Position numbers and translations under genes: made by a program
Assembly: GCF_947507565.1 (NCBI RefSeq)
Contig: NC_089185.1
Coordinates: 496,001-560,000 of the forward strand
Origin: Oscarella lobularis
Lineage: Eukaryota > Porifera > Homoscleromorpha > Homosclerophorida > Oscarellidae
Direction of reading: 5' to 3'
DNA length: 64,000 bases
Shown here: positions 45,621 through 56,479 of the stretch, one piece after another
Numbering within the stretch: position 1 is the first letter of the stretch
How the letters are laid out: each line of letters begins with the position of its first letter
The notes under the pieces: generated by a model
The model's input: only the letters and a program-made list of their open reading frames with translations
Databases searched by the model: none
What the model was told of the DNA's origin: nothing

Positions 45621-45974
45621 GGGACCCCGCCCATTCGAAGAATGCGTGTGGCGACGATTGGCGTCTAATGACTTGTCAACTTGTACACGCGATGCGGTAG
45701 GGAGAACGCGAGAAACGGGCGTTTGGGTAAGCGTTCCGCGAAGAGCAAAACCTACAAGGGCAAGGATTTGCCGAAAATTCTTCATGACGACTCAAAGAGC
45801 TTCGACGCAAGAGTGAGACGTCTCGAGAGAAAACAGCGCGCGAGGAAAAAGAAAAGAAGGAACACGATCGAAGAAAGAACGGGCGATTGAAATCAACAGC
45901 GAATCAACAGTGCCTACTCCGCCCCCCCCGCCTACTCCTGAGATCACGCGTCATGTGATGGGCCATGTGATCAT

Positions 45975-46327
45975 TGACGTCCTCAAAACTTTTCTCTACG
46001 GATCAAGAGTATGAAGAAAGTGGCGGCCTCGTTTCACGCGCCCTGCGCGTCGACGATGAAGAAGAAGGAAAACTGAGATCAAATCAAAAGAAAGCAGTAG
46101 CCGAGATCGGCGACGGACGAAGCGGTCAAGAGTATATTTGATCAGGCAGCCGAAAAAGCCGTTTACTTGTCGTCGATGGAAGAGGGACTTGCTCGCGTGG
46201 GCAAAACGGCCGATTTGCTGCGCGGCGAAAAAGTGCCAGACTACATTCCGAAAGTTTTCACGTGGGCGATAGATTACGTAAAGAATAAGAACGACGTTCA
46301 AGAAGAAGGAAAACGGCACCTGGGTTA
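45975..46327 (+). pseudogene. Broken copy of the BAK-like gene
   Basis: Closely matches exon 1 of the intact gene at 47930-48442 at the nucleotide level but is disabled. The start codon region has diverged, an extra G shifts the frame near 45999, the stretch coding for the BH3-like motif and the following 30 or so residues is deleted near 46110, and a further 24-bp segment (the one encoding AVVYLAKK) is missing near 46203. The copy ends at the same TGG-GTTAG donor. Its position, divergent from the main EGF-receptor gene, mirrors the intact pair. Confidence 0.85.
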
Positions 46328-46390
46328 GTAAAAAAAACGAGCCCCGTATTATTTATATATATAAGACCTCGTAAGGACGCTTGTACACCA

Positions 46391-47620
46391 TTACAGCCAC
46401 AGCAGCGGAAGGGCGATTGCAATAGACCATAATTTGTATCCGTTGACTTCACTTCCCCCACAAGGCATCGAAGCGCATTCGCCGACGTTAGTTTCACAAT
46501 CAGCCCCCGTGTATCCAGCAACGCAATTGCACCTATAGTAACCCGCAAGAGAGTCTTCCATGCATGAGCCCCCGTTCAAACAAGGCATTGACACGCATTC
46601 ATCAATATCAGTTTCACAATCAGCTCCTGTGAATCCAGTAGCGCAATTGCACTTATAGTAACCCGCAAGAGAGTCTTCCATGCATGAGCCCCCGTTCAAA
46701 CAAGGCATCGACACGCATTCATCAATATCAGTTTCACAATCAGCTCCTGTGAATCCTCTAGCACACTGACATTGATATCCTTTGACTTCACGTGTGCACG
46801 TTCCCCCATTCTGACAAGGCATTGAAGCGCAATCGCCAACGTTAGTTTCACAATCAGCCCCCGTGTATGCAGCAACGCAATTGCACTTATAGTAACCCGC
46901 AAGAGAGTCTTCCATGCATGAGCCCCCGTTCAAACAAGGCATTGACACGCATTCATCAATATCAGTTTCACAATCAGCTCCTGTGAATCCAGTAGCGCAA
47001 TTGCACTTATAGTAACCTGCAAGAGAGTCTTCCATGCATGCGCCCCCGTTTAAACAAGGCATTGACACGCATTCATCAATATCAGTCTCACACTGCTCTC
47101 CGGTATATCCTCTAGCGCACTGACACTGAAAAGCATTGGCTTCATCCACGCACATTCCCCCATTTTGACAAGGCATTGACGCACATTCGTCGATGTTAGT
47201 TGCGCAACTAGTTCCAGTGTATCCAGCAGCGCAACTGCATATATAGAAACCCGCACGAGGGTCTTCCATGCATGAGCCTCCGTACCAACAAGGCATCGAC
47301 GCGCATTCGTCAATATCAATTTCGCAGTCAACTCCAGTATATCCCTCAGCGCACTGGCATTGGTACCCATTGACTTCATCCAGGCACGTTCCTCCGTTCT
47401 GACACGGCATTGAAGCGCATTCGTCGATATTCGTCTCGCACGTCGCGCCCGTATATCCCGCGACACACGTACATACAGCTGGTCCTCCCGTATCGTCGCA
47501 CGTCGCCCCATTCTGGCACGAGTTTGGCGTGCATTGAGCGTCTGAATAAAGTTAAGGCTCGCTTATGAACGCCTAGTTTCGTCGAGTCGTACCTGCTAGA
47601 CGATTGGCAACTAGGCACAG
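46391..47620 (-). CDS. Truncated duplicate of the receptor phosphatase 5' end (EGF-only copy)
   Basis: A second copy of the leader exon (about 47590-47615, AFLCLVANRLA) and first EGF exon (47411-47530), followed by about eight EGF repeats in one open frame of 339 residues. It breaks off inside an EGF repeat (CASMPCGGSEVNGYKLWS) and ends with a hydrophobic run, SIAIALPLLWL, then a stop at 46391. No FN3, membrane or phosphatase exons follow; the sequence runs straight into the broken BAK-like copy on the other strand. The frame is open throughout, so the unit might still be expressed as a secreted or tail-attached EGF protein. It could equally be a young pseudogene. Repeat types here (CMEDSLAGYYKC) are amplified separately from the main array. 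Confidence 0.6.
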
Positions 47621-47640
47621 GAAAGCCTGCGAAAGAACGA

Positions 47641-47929
47641 GGAAAATGACTTAGGGGTTTGACAGGGGACCCCGCCCATTCGAAGAATGGGCGTGGCGAC
47701 GATTGCCTCTAATGACTTGTCAACTTGTACACGCGATGCGGTAGGGAGAACGCGTTTGGGTAAGCGTTCCGCAAAGAGCGAAAACCTACAAGGGCAAGGA
47801 TTTGCCGAAAATTCTTCATGACGACTCAAAGAGCGAGACGGGCGATTGAAATCAACAGTGCCTACACACATCACATGACGCGTGATCTGAGCTCCGTCAT
47901 TTGCCGTCCAGTCGCAGGCTCGATTGAAC
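47641..47929. promoter_or_regulatory. Divergent promoter, duplicated at 45601-45974
   Basis: About 290 bp separate the leader exon of the EGF copy (-) from the ATG of the BAK-like gene (+). The same sequence lies at 45601-45974 between the main receptor gene and the broken BAK-like copy, with near-identical blocks (TTAGGGGTTTGACAGGGGAC, TGACTTGTCAACTTGTACAC, CAAGGGCAAGGATTTGCCGA). The 47-kb copy lacks roughly 85 bp that is present in the 45-kb copy (about 45803-45885). The shared block is the likely control region for both directions. Confidence 0.5.
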
Positions 47930-48679
47930 ATGTCGGTCGAGATTGGAGTCGGTGACGTCCTCAAAGCTTTTCTCTACGATCAAGAGTATGAAGAAAGTGG
48001 CGGCCTCGCTCCACGCGCCCTGCGCGCCGAAAGCGACTTCGTCGACGACGATGAAGAAGAAGAAAAACTGAGATCAAATCAAAAGAAAGCGGTAGCCGAT
48101 ATCGCCGGGGAGTTGGCGTCGATCGGCGACCAGATCGATCGCGAAAATGAATCCGCCCTCCAAGGTCCGAGCGACGTCGTCGAAGCGTTGGTCAAAAAAA
48201 CGCCGGATGAAGAAGAGGTCAAGAGAATATTTGATCAGGCAGCCGAAAAAGCCGTTTACCTGTCGTCGATGGAAGAGGGACTTGCTCGCGTGGGCGCGGT
48301 CGTTTACTTGGCCAAAAAGACGGCCGATTTGCTGCGCGGCGAAAATGTGCCAGGCCACATTTCGAAAGTTTTCACGTGGGCGATAGATTATGTGAAGAAT
48401 AAGCTGGGAACGACGTTCAAGAAGAAGGAAAACGGCACCTGGGTTAGTACCTTTGGGGGCGAGTCCCCTCCTTCATTGTTGATGAGTAATGATGATCTCA
48501 CATGTGCTAAATTGAGAGACAGAGGTTACAGAAATGCCGTTCGGCGTCAAAATAAACTAAAAACAGCCCTTTTAGTTTTTTCAAGGGGTGGAAAGGGCTG
48601 TTTCTAGTGTTCTCAAACTAATGAGGTTTCTTATCTCTCTTGCATATAGATTGCCCAGGATCCAGAAAAGCATTTTTGA
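47930..48679 (+). CDS. BAK-like Bcl-2 family protein
   Basis: Two exons, 47930-48442 and 48650-48679, give about 180 residues; the first true ATG is at 47930 (MSVEIGVGDVLKAFLYDQ). A BH3-like motif lies near residue 66, ELASIGDQIDRE, which fits L-x3-G-D-x-I-D and closely resembles BAK. After an acidic linker, FDQAAEKAVYLSSMEEGLAR and VGAVVYLAKKTADLL occupy the place of BH1, but the usual NWGR is not kept. HISKVFTWAIDYVKNKL and KKENGTW match the helix before BH2 and the BH2 motif (ENGGW in relatives). The intron falls right after that Trp codon. The spliced tail is only IAQDPEKHF, so no C-terminal membrane anchor is present in this model. Expected role: control of mitochondrial apoptosis. The family call is by motif pattern and helix order, not by a search. 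Confidence 0.7.
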
Positions 48680-48767
48680 GAGCAGCGGCAGTTGCAAATG
48701 ACAGAAGACTTAACATAGATGATATGTTTCGTTTATTTTGATTCTGTATTAGCTAGCAGTTATTGCA

Positions 48768-49323
48768 TCAGTAAGCATCCTCATCCTCTTCGTCCTTCTT
48801 CAGTGTGGTCACTTGCTACGAGTACATAATATAGACACTGTTAGACAGTACAAGCCTTTACCTCTTCCTTGCTGATGTACACGCCGTACGTATCCGTCCA
48901 CTTTTCGATTTTCGCCGCCAACGACGCTTTGATGTCTGCGTTGACGCGTACTGCGTAGCGTCCCAGCGCCAAAAGCCACGAAAACGCTTGTGGACGGTCG
49001 ACGATGTGGCTAATCGTCTCTTCGAGCATGCTCACCGTCACTGGATACTTGGTCGCTTTCTCCACGAACTCCGCTCCCTTCTTTTCGACCTCGACCGGAT
49101 CGATTTCGTTCGCCCGTTCCTTGAGAAAGCGCACCATTTTCTTTCTGCCGTCTAGCATGCGTCTTTCGCTTGGAAGAAGCTGTTGATGCCGTTCGTTATC
49201 GCCTCGCGGAACGACATTCTCGCTGCCTTCCTTCAATGTGCTGTCGACGTCTTCATCGGGATCGCAGCACACAGTAAGGAAATCGTTAAAGTCTCCAAAT
49301 CGAACAACTCCCTCGAGCGACAT
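48768..49323 (-). CDS. Small helical protein, possible divergent Bcl-2-like
   Basis: Two exons, 49323-48862 and 48815-48768, encode 169 residues starting MSLEGVVRFGDFNDFLTVCC and ending in an acidic tail (LKKDEEDEDAY). I do not firmly recognise it. Near residue 68, FLKERANEIDP fits the loose BH3 pattern L-x3-(G/A)-(D/N)-x-I-D. Further on, PVTVSMLEETISHIV, AFSWLLALGRYAVRV and KIEKWTDTYG parallel, in order and spacing, the BH1-to-BH2 helices of the BAK-like neighbour. No membrane anchor is seen. The gene is convergent with the BAK-like gene, 88 bp from its stop. A shared fold is an inference; it could be an unrelated helical protein. Confidence 0.55.
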
Positions 49324-49504
49324 GGCGGGAGTTGTAGCCGTGTGACTGAGCTACTTTTTTTCGTCTCTCCCTGTAGTGCGCGTGGTGGGAACGCGCGCGC
49401 AGACTCGACTAAAAATGTGCGCGAAATGGACTGGACGAATAATCGGTAACGAAATGGAAATTTACAGTCAAAATAACCTCGACTTTCTACCTAGATGAAA
49501 TTTC

Positions 49505-50212
49505 TCAGTCGTTCTTCATCTCATGCTGATAGTTGGGACCAATACTGCTCTCTGCATACGACTTAGCTAGCAGTCGAAGCGGCTCTTTCATATCCCAATT
49601 CTCTGCGATTAATCGACGAGAAACAGACGCAATAAAGGCGAGAGGATTCTGCGGTTGAAACATTTCCTTCAACTGATTCATAGCCTGGTCAAAAATGGCT
49701 TGAGAAAGCGATTGAGCTTCACGAGCCATAGAACTCAATGGACCATGAAACAACTGCCTAACACTGTCAGCCAAGCCAGGGCCAGGGCCACACCGCTTCT
49801 CTTCGACTTTACGCATTGCCTTCTCTATGCAGTGAGCAATCGTTGCACGCGCTTCCTCTTGTTTATTACGGATAATCGTCGGTGGGGCTTCACTGGTCGA
49901 GGGCATCGTTGTAGCGTCGTTTTCGGCTTTGTTTGTTGCCGTAATGTCCTTCTCTTTATCCGCCGTTTCGAGACATCCGACGGCCGCATCGCTTACGACG
50001 GCACTCGGAAGCTTCCACGACTGCATTGCCGCTTTTTTGAAAGCCGCGTCAAACGACGACGCGGTCTCGCAAGGCTCGTCTTGATCGATTCCGTCGCTAG
50101 CGACGAGCGGCGGCGATTGGGACTCGATGTAGCATTCTCGAGCCTTTTCGATCGCTTCTTCGCTCAAGAGCAGGTCCAGGAGCTCAGACGTCGGCACGAC
50201 GACGCGCTGCAT
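49505..50212 (-). CDS. Intronless helical protein, possible distant Bcl-2-like
   Basis: A 235-residue single-exon frame starting MQRVVVPTSELLDLLLSEEA at 50212. The middle (residues 60-130) is Ala/Thr/Ser-rich and probably disordered. The C-terminal 110 residues are helical: EEARATIAHCIEKAMRKVEE, SLSQAIFDQAMNQLKEMF, then QPQNPLAFIASVSRRLIAEN and WDMKEPLRLLAKSYAES. That last part loosely recalls the BH1 helix pair of Bcl-2 proteins (Asn followed by AF, then a Met-x-x-Pro-Leu turn). The evidence is weaker than for its neighbours, and I do not assign a function. It sits between the 169-residue gene and WDR77 on the same strand. Confidence 0.5.
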   Translation of the reverse strand: MQRVVVPTSELLDLLLSEEAIEKARECYIESQSPPLVASDGIDQDEPCETASSFDAAFKKAAMQSWKLPSAVVSDAAVGCLETADKEKDITATNKAENDATTMPSTSEAPPTIIRNKQEEARATIAHCIEKAMRKVEEKRCGPGPGLADSVRQLFHGPLSSMAREAQSLSQAIFDQAMNQLKEMFQPQNPLAFIASVSRRLIAENWDMKEPLRLLAKSYAESSIGPNYQHEMKND

Positions 50213-50346
50213 GGCGATTTCAACAAGCGCTGTCCGCTTTCTACACTGTACTATGAGATGGCGGCGGGTTTTCCTGGATGCAGCGTTTCCTGAAAGGTCA
50301 GTGCGCAATATGCCCCGTATGTGGCGATTAAATGATTAAATACATT

Positions 50347-51819
50347 CTAATCTTCATTGGCTTCCATGAAATTTTCCTTGCTATCGTCGCGACTACTATC
50401 AGTGCAGTCCATGCTTTCCTTCCCCTTGACAGCTGTTAAAGACGTGGCAGCTGATTCACTACGGAAAATGCTGTGTAGCAGGAGCTTAGAGTCGAGTCCA
50501 CAGGTTCGAAAGCAATCGTCTGAAGAGAGCCAGGCCAGGCCACGAACAAGATCAGTGTGATCAGAACTTTTGTAACTAGGAGAAGAGCAAAATTTGGCTT
50601 ATGCTTTAGTAAGAGTTTTTTCGCTCTTACACTGTCTCGTTCTTTAGTGTATCTGTCACAATAGCAAGACTGTCATTGGAGACCGAGGCTAAAAGATTAA
50701 AGCTAGATAAATTGCTATTAGCAGGGGATCAAAATGTTCTGGAAATTCTAAATACCTTTGCTTAGAAAACGCTAATCTATTCACTGCATCTGCATGTATG
50801 GGCCATTTTCTACTGGCACCATCATTTTTCATATCCATTAAAACTACTTGACCAGTTTCATCACCTGGACAGAGGAGAGGTCCAACAGCTCAGATTCTTA
50901 TATGTACCAGTCACCTAGAGCCAGCACTTCACTTCCATCCATTTTCCATGCTATGCTTCGAACGCCAACTCCCCGTAGTTCAGAACCTTAGACAAAAAAT
51001 ATAGAAGAGAGCAGACAGAGACTCCGTGTCACTAACAGAATAATTTCCTAGCTGGCTTCACTTCTTGTCTAAGATCCCACATCCTAGCAATGCCATCCTA
51101 GAGACAAAAGCTCCACCAACTACAGCCCAGACCCTAGCTATAGTCTACCTGAGAAGCGGACACTAAAATGTCAGGATTTACTGGACTGAACGAAACCGAA
51201 TAGACAGCCTCAGCATGAGCTGCAAAGTATCAATATAAAAACGACTCGGTTTCTGCGTATCTGCACCTAGATAACTTCGACCGCATTCTTTCCCCAGGTC
51301 CCACACCCTCACACTAAACGTACAAAAAAAATCCAATAGAAAAAAAAAAGAAGAAAGCTATCTTCTAAATGACCTCGCGTCCCAACTGCCGCTCGCCACG
51401 CGCAGTTTGTCCGCGCTAACGCTAACCGATTGCGCGACGTCGTCGTGCTCGACGAGCGTCCGCTCGAACTCGATTCGCTTTAGCGTTTCGACTTCTCGCC
51501 ACAGATCGACGGTGCCGGCGTCGCCCGTCGTTACGAGACGCTTGTCGCTCGCGTTCGTCTCGAGCCACGTCAAATCGGTGTTGCCCGACTCGGTCGGGGC
51601 CCAAGCGGACGCGTGCTGCGCGTCGAACGTGCGACTGTCCGACTCGAACGTCCAAACGCTGCCGCCCCAAAGGGTTCCCGTTAGAGATGAAGCGGCCAAG
51701 GCGATGCGACCGTCTGTCGAGCCGAAAAACGTTGCAGACGTGCGCGCAGGGGGTCGATTCGGTTTACCTTGATCGTGTCCGAGCGCTTCGAAGTGCTGAT
51801 CCATGGAGAACGAAGCCAT
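50347..51819 (-). CDS. WDR77: WDR77/MEP50 methylosome WD40 protein
   Basis: About eight exons. The start ATG is taken at 51819 (MASFSMDQHFEALGHDQ), because the longer upstream frame has no ATG in phase. The N-terminal exons contain IALAASSLTGTLWGGSVW, NTDLTWLETNASDKRLVTTG and HDDVAQSVSVSADKLRVASG, which match the MEP50 blades by their SSL-G--W-GS-W and DLTW signatures. Later exons give AHAEAVYSVSFSP, DGIARMWDLRQEVKP, VRSIAWKMDGSEVLALGD and DHTDLVRGLAWLSSDDC, ending in an acidic Ser-rich tail (stop 50347-50349). The family partners PRMT5 in arginine methylation of histones and Sm proteins. One complete WD40 propeller is present, at the normal length of about 340 residues. Confidence 0.88.
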
Positions 51820-52039
51820 TTTCGGCTTGAGTACAGTAGCGCGCTGCGTGCCGTGCTGCACATGACTCGAGATAAAGAATAATCGTTAATTAATCCTAAG
51901 ACTACAAAATATTAGCATTGCGGTTACCAGAAAAACACCTAGATTACCAATTATGTTTGTACTGCGACCTCGCCACCAAGGATGTGGCAAAGCACTGTCT
52001 CTATTTACTAGTCTTCCTTTTCTACGTATCTAAACGTCA

Positions 52040-55000
52040 TTAGTTTGTCCGAGACAGCTTTCCGATGACGCGAATAAGCGCCGCGTTTTCGTCTTTCAGC
52101 TTGCTCACCTGTTTATGAAGATCGGCATTCTGTAAGTGTGCAAATCTAGTGGTTTATAAGGACTGCCTGCTCAAGTACTGCACCTCATCTACGTTCTTCT
52201 CTAAATCGTCTTGACGATTTTCAAGCAATCTCCTCTCCTAAAAAATAATATTGCTGAAGCTATTTTTTTCCCATTCGGGGATTTCTCTAACCCGCTTCTC
52301 CGCTTCGTACTTCCCTCTCAAGCCGTCTATTTTCTAAAGAGCAGACGCCATCATCATCAGGCGACTGACATTCCACAAGCGCAATAGCTCACTTCAAACG
52401 CCTGTTTCAGTTGCGCCTCCAATTCCTTCACTTTCCCCTGCGACTCGACGTACTTCTCCTTCAGTCGCCGGTACTTGATTCTCTCCTCTTCGTACAACTG
52501 CGGCAAACACCCGTATCAAGAAAATGGAAAAAAGAAAAGCTCTAACTACTAACCATCAAATAATCAGTCTGACTATCTTCAGGACTGCTAGACCCATGAC
52601 GAACCGTCCCTACCAACCGTTTCACCGACGACGACGCCGTTGCCATAGCTGGAACGCCTTCGGCGCTGATGTCCGAATCAGGCGATCCCTCTTTGCTGTC
52701 TCCCCCCTAATATCAACCAACAGTGCAAACACAGAGAAAGCGCACCATCTGCTTTATTACCTGGACAACAAACACGGGGCCTGTCGGTCGTCTAGGTTTC
52801 TTCACGTAACGCTTTTTAGTAGCGAGCGTCGCCTTTTTCTCGTCAGAACGACCTCCGGTCTTCGCATCATCTGAAGCTCCCACCGCCGCCGCAGCAACCT
52901 ACATAAACAATCGTTACCAGACGAATAGCATTTTATCCATCCCTATTAGTCGCGTTACCGATCGCGTCTTGTCGCCGTCGCGGTGGTCCTTTTTGACGTA
53001 CTTTATGAGACGACGTTTTTGCCCTGCCGCCGTCGCGTCGTCTTCCTCTTCCCGCTGATCGGAACCATCCTTTCGCACTTCGCTACTACCTTCTGGTTCT
53101 CGTCTCGCTTCCGTCGCCGACGGCGGCGGAAACGTCGTCGCCGTCGGCGTCGAATACGACGGCGGCTTTGCGGAGACGAGCGTCGGCGGATCGGCGTCGT
53201 CGTCTTTGAAAACGCGAGCTTTGGGACGAGCGCGCGGTTTGAACGCCGACTGACGCGGCGGCGAATACGATTGTTCGTCTTTCGCTTCCGCGTCATTTGT
53301 CGTCGTCGCCTCTGCCGCCTCCGCCGCCTCTCTTGCGTCTTCCGCTTCGTCATCCGGATTTCCCTTCGAGGTCGTCGACTCGTTCTGAGAACGTCAGCTT
53401 TGTTCTCTTCCCTACCCCCCGCGTTTCTGTCCTTACTTCTGAGTCGCCGGCACTTTTTTTCTTCGCTTCGGCGACGAGCGGTCCAAACAGAGCGCCGCCG
53501 CCCGTCTGCATTCGATCTTCGCGCGATCGCCGAGCCTTTTTACGTCGCTGCGTTTCTGATATTTTTGACGGCACCGGCGTCGGCGTCGGCGGCGGAGCGG
53601 ATGGTACGGCCACAGACGGCGGCGTCGCATCCGTCGGCGAAGACTCTTTCGCTTCATCGGTTCCATTTTCAGTTTCTCCGCCCGGCGACGCCTATAAGAA
53701 AATAGAATTGAGATGAGATGCTAATTCTAAGATTCCTTCTCGTACTTTTTCTCCTTCTTCTTCTTCTTCTTCTTCTTCTTCTTCGTCATCGTCCAATGAT
53801 TGGCGCGCCTCTTTCAGGTCCTCGGATCGCACCGACTGCGTTGGACGTCGCGTCTGTCGCGTTCGCTTCGCTTTGTCTTTTCGCTTTGCTTCCGGCTCCT
53901 TGGGGCTGTGATCCATCGCGCCGCTTCGACTCGGCGTGAAACCGGTCGTCGTCGACGGAACGGTCAGAGCGCCGGCCACAGCCGTCGCATCTAGAGTCGA
54001 ACTATAGGCGAAACACGAACGCAGGAAAAAAGAAAACAACGCACCGTCTTCGGCCTTTTTGGCGGCTTCTTTCGCGTGGTGATCGACGGTAATATCGTGC
54101 GCCAGGAACGGCGACTCCTTCACCTTCCCCTTCATAGTAGCAGCGTCTTCGATACTATTCGCCACTGGCACCTAAGAAACAGATCGTCTCTCTCTTTTCT
54201 CTTCACTGGGCACGATGCCTGCCTTTTCGGAGAGTAATAGCGAATTGTCGCCACTCGCCGCGTCGACGCTCTTTCCCGCCCCTGCGGCGATTCCTCGTCG
54301 CGCTCCCAGAGGCGAATTCAAAAGATTCGAGAGTGCGCTTGCTACAACCGATCTTCCTCCTGACGCCGTCGTCGTCGTCGTCGTCGCGGCTCGTTTCTCC
54401 GCCGTCGAATCCACGTCTCGTCGCTGCAGAAGCGCGGGTCCCGATCTCCCAGGAGACGGCGACGGGGAGGGTTTCGTCTGTTGATGATCCGAGCTCAATA
54501 TTAGAGATAATCCCGTGCCGCCGCCGCTTGACGACGGCAGTGAGGTCGTCGGCGGCTGGGGAGGAGGAGTCGATTCGTCTTTGAACGATTCCTGAATGTC
54601 GCGCTCTTGAGAAATGTCGCGTCGACCGCTAATTCCCTTTTCGAGTCGACTAATAGACGTTCTAGAAAACGAAAGTATATTTTTTATCGCATTTTCGCTT
54701 CCTTCTTTTCCCTCACCGTCGAACCATTTTCTCTTTTCTAATTCTCTGCACGGCCTCAAAGACGCCACTCTAGAAGAGATGGCATCATGAGTAGTAGTAC
54801 TCTTTGTACTAAAAAATTCTTTTACCTTTGATCTATCCAAACTCCCCTTTCTCCTCATCTCTTCCTGCTTATCCTTAAGATCCAGCAACACTTTCCTATG
54901 CTTCTCCTCCTCGCACAGATCCTCCGCCGTTTCACCCTAAAATCAAAAAAAATAATAATAATAAGACAATCACGTAAGAAAAAACGGACAAACCGCATAA

Positions 55001-56275
55001 GTTTTTGCGTCAAATTTCGCCCCATTGAGCGAGAGAAGCTCGCACGCTTCCGTCTGTCCCCAATGAGCGGCAGCGTGCAACGGCGTCCATCCGTCGCGAT
55101 CTCTCGCATTGACGTCGACAGCGGCAGCCAGCAACGACCTAAAAAACGGACACGCACCAATTTCAAAACAGCGCAAAAAAATCGACTTCGTTATATTTCG
55201 TCGCAATTCGAATTAATTAATTAATTAATTAAATAGGTTTCTTCTAAATGATCCCTACTTAATCGCTCCGATGTATCCTTTCGCGCAGGCGACGTGAAGC
55301 GCGGTCGCGCCGCCCGTGCTCGGATAGAGATCGGTCGACGAGCCGGATTTGAGCATTTTTTCGGCGTCCGACATCATGATCCACTCTTCGGCATTCCGCG
55401 CGTCATTCAAGTCCACGCCTACGTAGGGTACACATGTCAAAAACAATGGGGGCAACGGGCGTTCGTGCCTTGTCGATCGATTTCGTCGACGAGATACTGC
55501 TTCACTTCGGCGTCTTCGGCTAAATCGACGGGCAATTCGCCTTCGTTGTTCGCGAGCGAGATATTGGCGCCGCGTTCGATGAGGAATCTGTCCAACGTAC
55601 CCCCGTGACCCGGTAAAATGACTGAAAAAATAAAAAGCCTACTTGACTATGGATAGATGCCCGCAGTTGGCGGCGGCGTGTAGCGCAGTCCACCCTTCGT
55701 TGTCCATCGCGTTGATATTCGCTCCCTCGTCGAGCAGGAGCTTGATCATGTCGTCGTTGCCGTCAATTGCGCACTAAAAAACAGTAGCACAGCTAGTAGC
55801 ACGTCGATCGATAGTAGCGAAACGGGGCTGGCCGGAAGAGTCGATGTAGGGGGGCCCCGCGATTTCGCGCTCCCTTCGGAAGCGATCGCAAGCGTCGATC
55901 TCGCGGAACGTTCCCACGCGCTTGACGGGACGAACGAGGACGAATCAGTACGCGCCCGCGGCAAACGAGACGCGTAAATCCTTTTTTTCTTCCTCTCCCG
56001 CTAACCTGGTGAAGGGCGGTGAGACCGTCGACGTTCGCGTAGTTGACGTCGCTGCCGTCCTTCAATAGACGACGCACTTCGTCCTCGTCGTCGCTCGATG
56101 TCGCCGCGAGAAAGACGACGCCGTCGTCGAATTTTACTTTCGTGCCGAGGCGATCTTTCGAAATAGGCGTTTCGGTGTTCGCTTCGTTCGCTTCCCATCG
56201 CTTGATCTGCTGTTGCCGTTCGTTTGCGGCCGTTTCCGAGCGAGCGGGATGCTTCGGTGACCACGGTTGGGCCAT
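52040..56275 (-). CDS. PPP1R12: Myosin phosphatase targeting subunit (PPP1R12/MYPT)
   Basis: A gene of about twelve or more exons, start 56275, stop 52040-52042. The N-terminus carries the PP1-docking KVKF motif followed by DDGVVFLAATSSDDEDEV, then ankyrin repeats (YANVDGLTALHQ, MDNEGWTALHAAANCGHLS, GGATALHVACAKGYIGAIK, RDGWTPLHAAAHWGQTEACE) in the split arrangement of MYPT1. The middle is long, Ser/Pro/Glu-rich and disordered. At about 53830-53875 it reads RRPTQSVRSEDLKEARQSL, equivalent to the Rho-kinase inhibitory site of MYPT1 (RRSTQGV...DLKEAE), so that Thr is kept. The last exon is a short coiled coil (LHKQVSKLKDENAALIRVIG), as in the C-terminal leucine zipper. Expected: targets PP1 to myosin and is controlled by phosphorylation. 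Confidence 0.9.
55202..55234. repeat. TTAA-type microsatellite
   Basis: A short run of the tetranucleotide ATTA/TTAA (about 55211-55231), inside an intron between ankyrin-coding exons of the MYPT gene. Confidence 0.8.
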
Positions 56276-56479
56276 TTTTTCTCACTCGACTCGCTCTCCT
56301 TTGCCGAGACAATATATTACATCGATGTCAATAGACCGCATGCGCGCGTAAAATGACGTCAGAGTCAACAAGTAGCGCGCTAGCAGAATGAGAAAGCGCA
56401 GGGCGTCTGTCTAATTGATTTCACATAGCATCCTGATACCAACTACTATGAATAAAATAAGCACATGCCAATATGTTAG
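56276..56479. other. Short intergenic gap upstream of MYPT
   Basis: About 200 bp between the MYPT start codon (-) and the stop of the next gene (-). It must contain the MYPT promoter. GC-rich at 56335-56395, AT-rich beyond. No exon seen. Confidence 0.4.

Noticed and set aside
53003-53716. Open frames on both strands in the MYPT middle region (one + frame of 240 codons)
   Set aside because: The low-complexity CGA/TCG-rich sequence opens several frames. Only the minus frames connect to the ankyrin and C-terminal MYPT exons.
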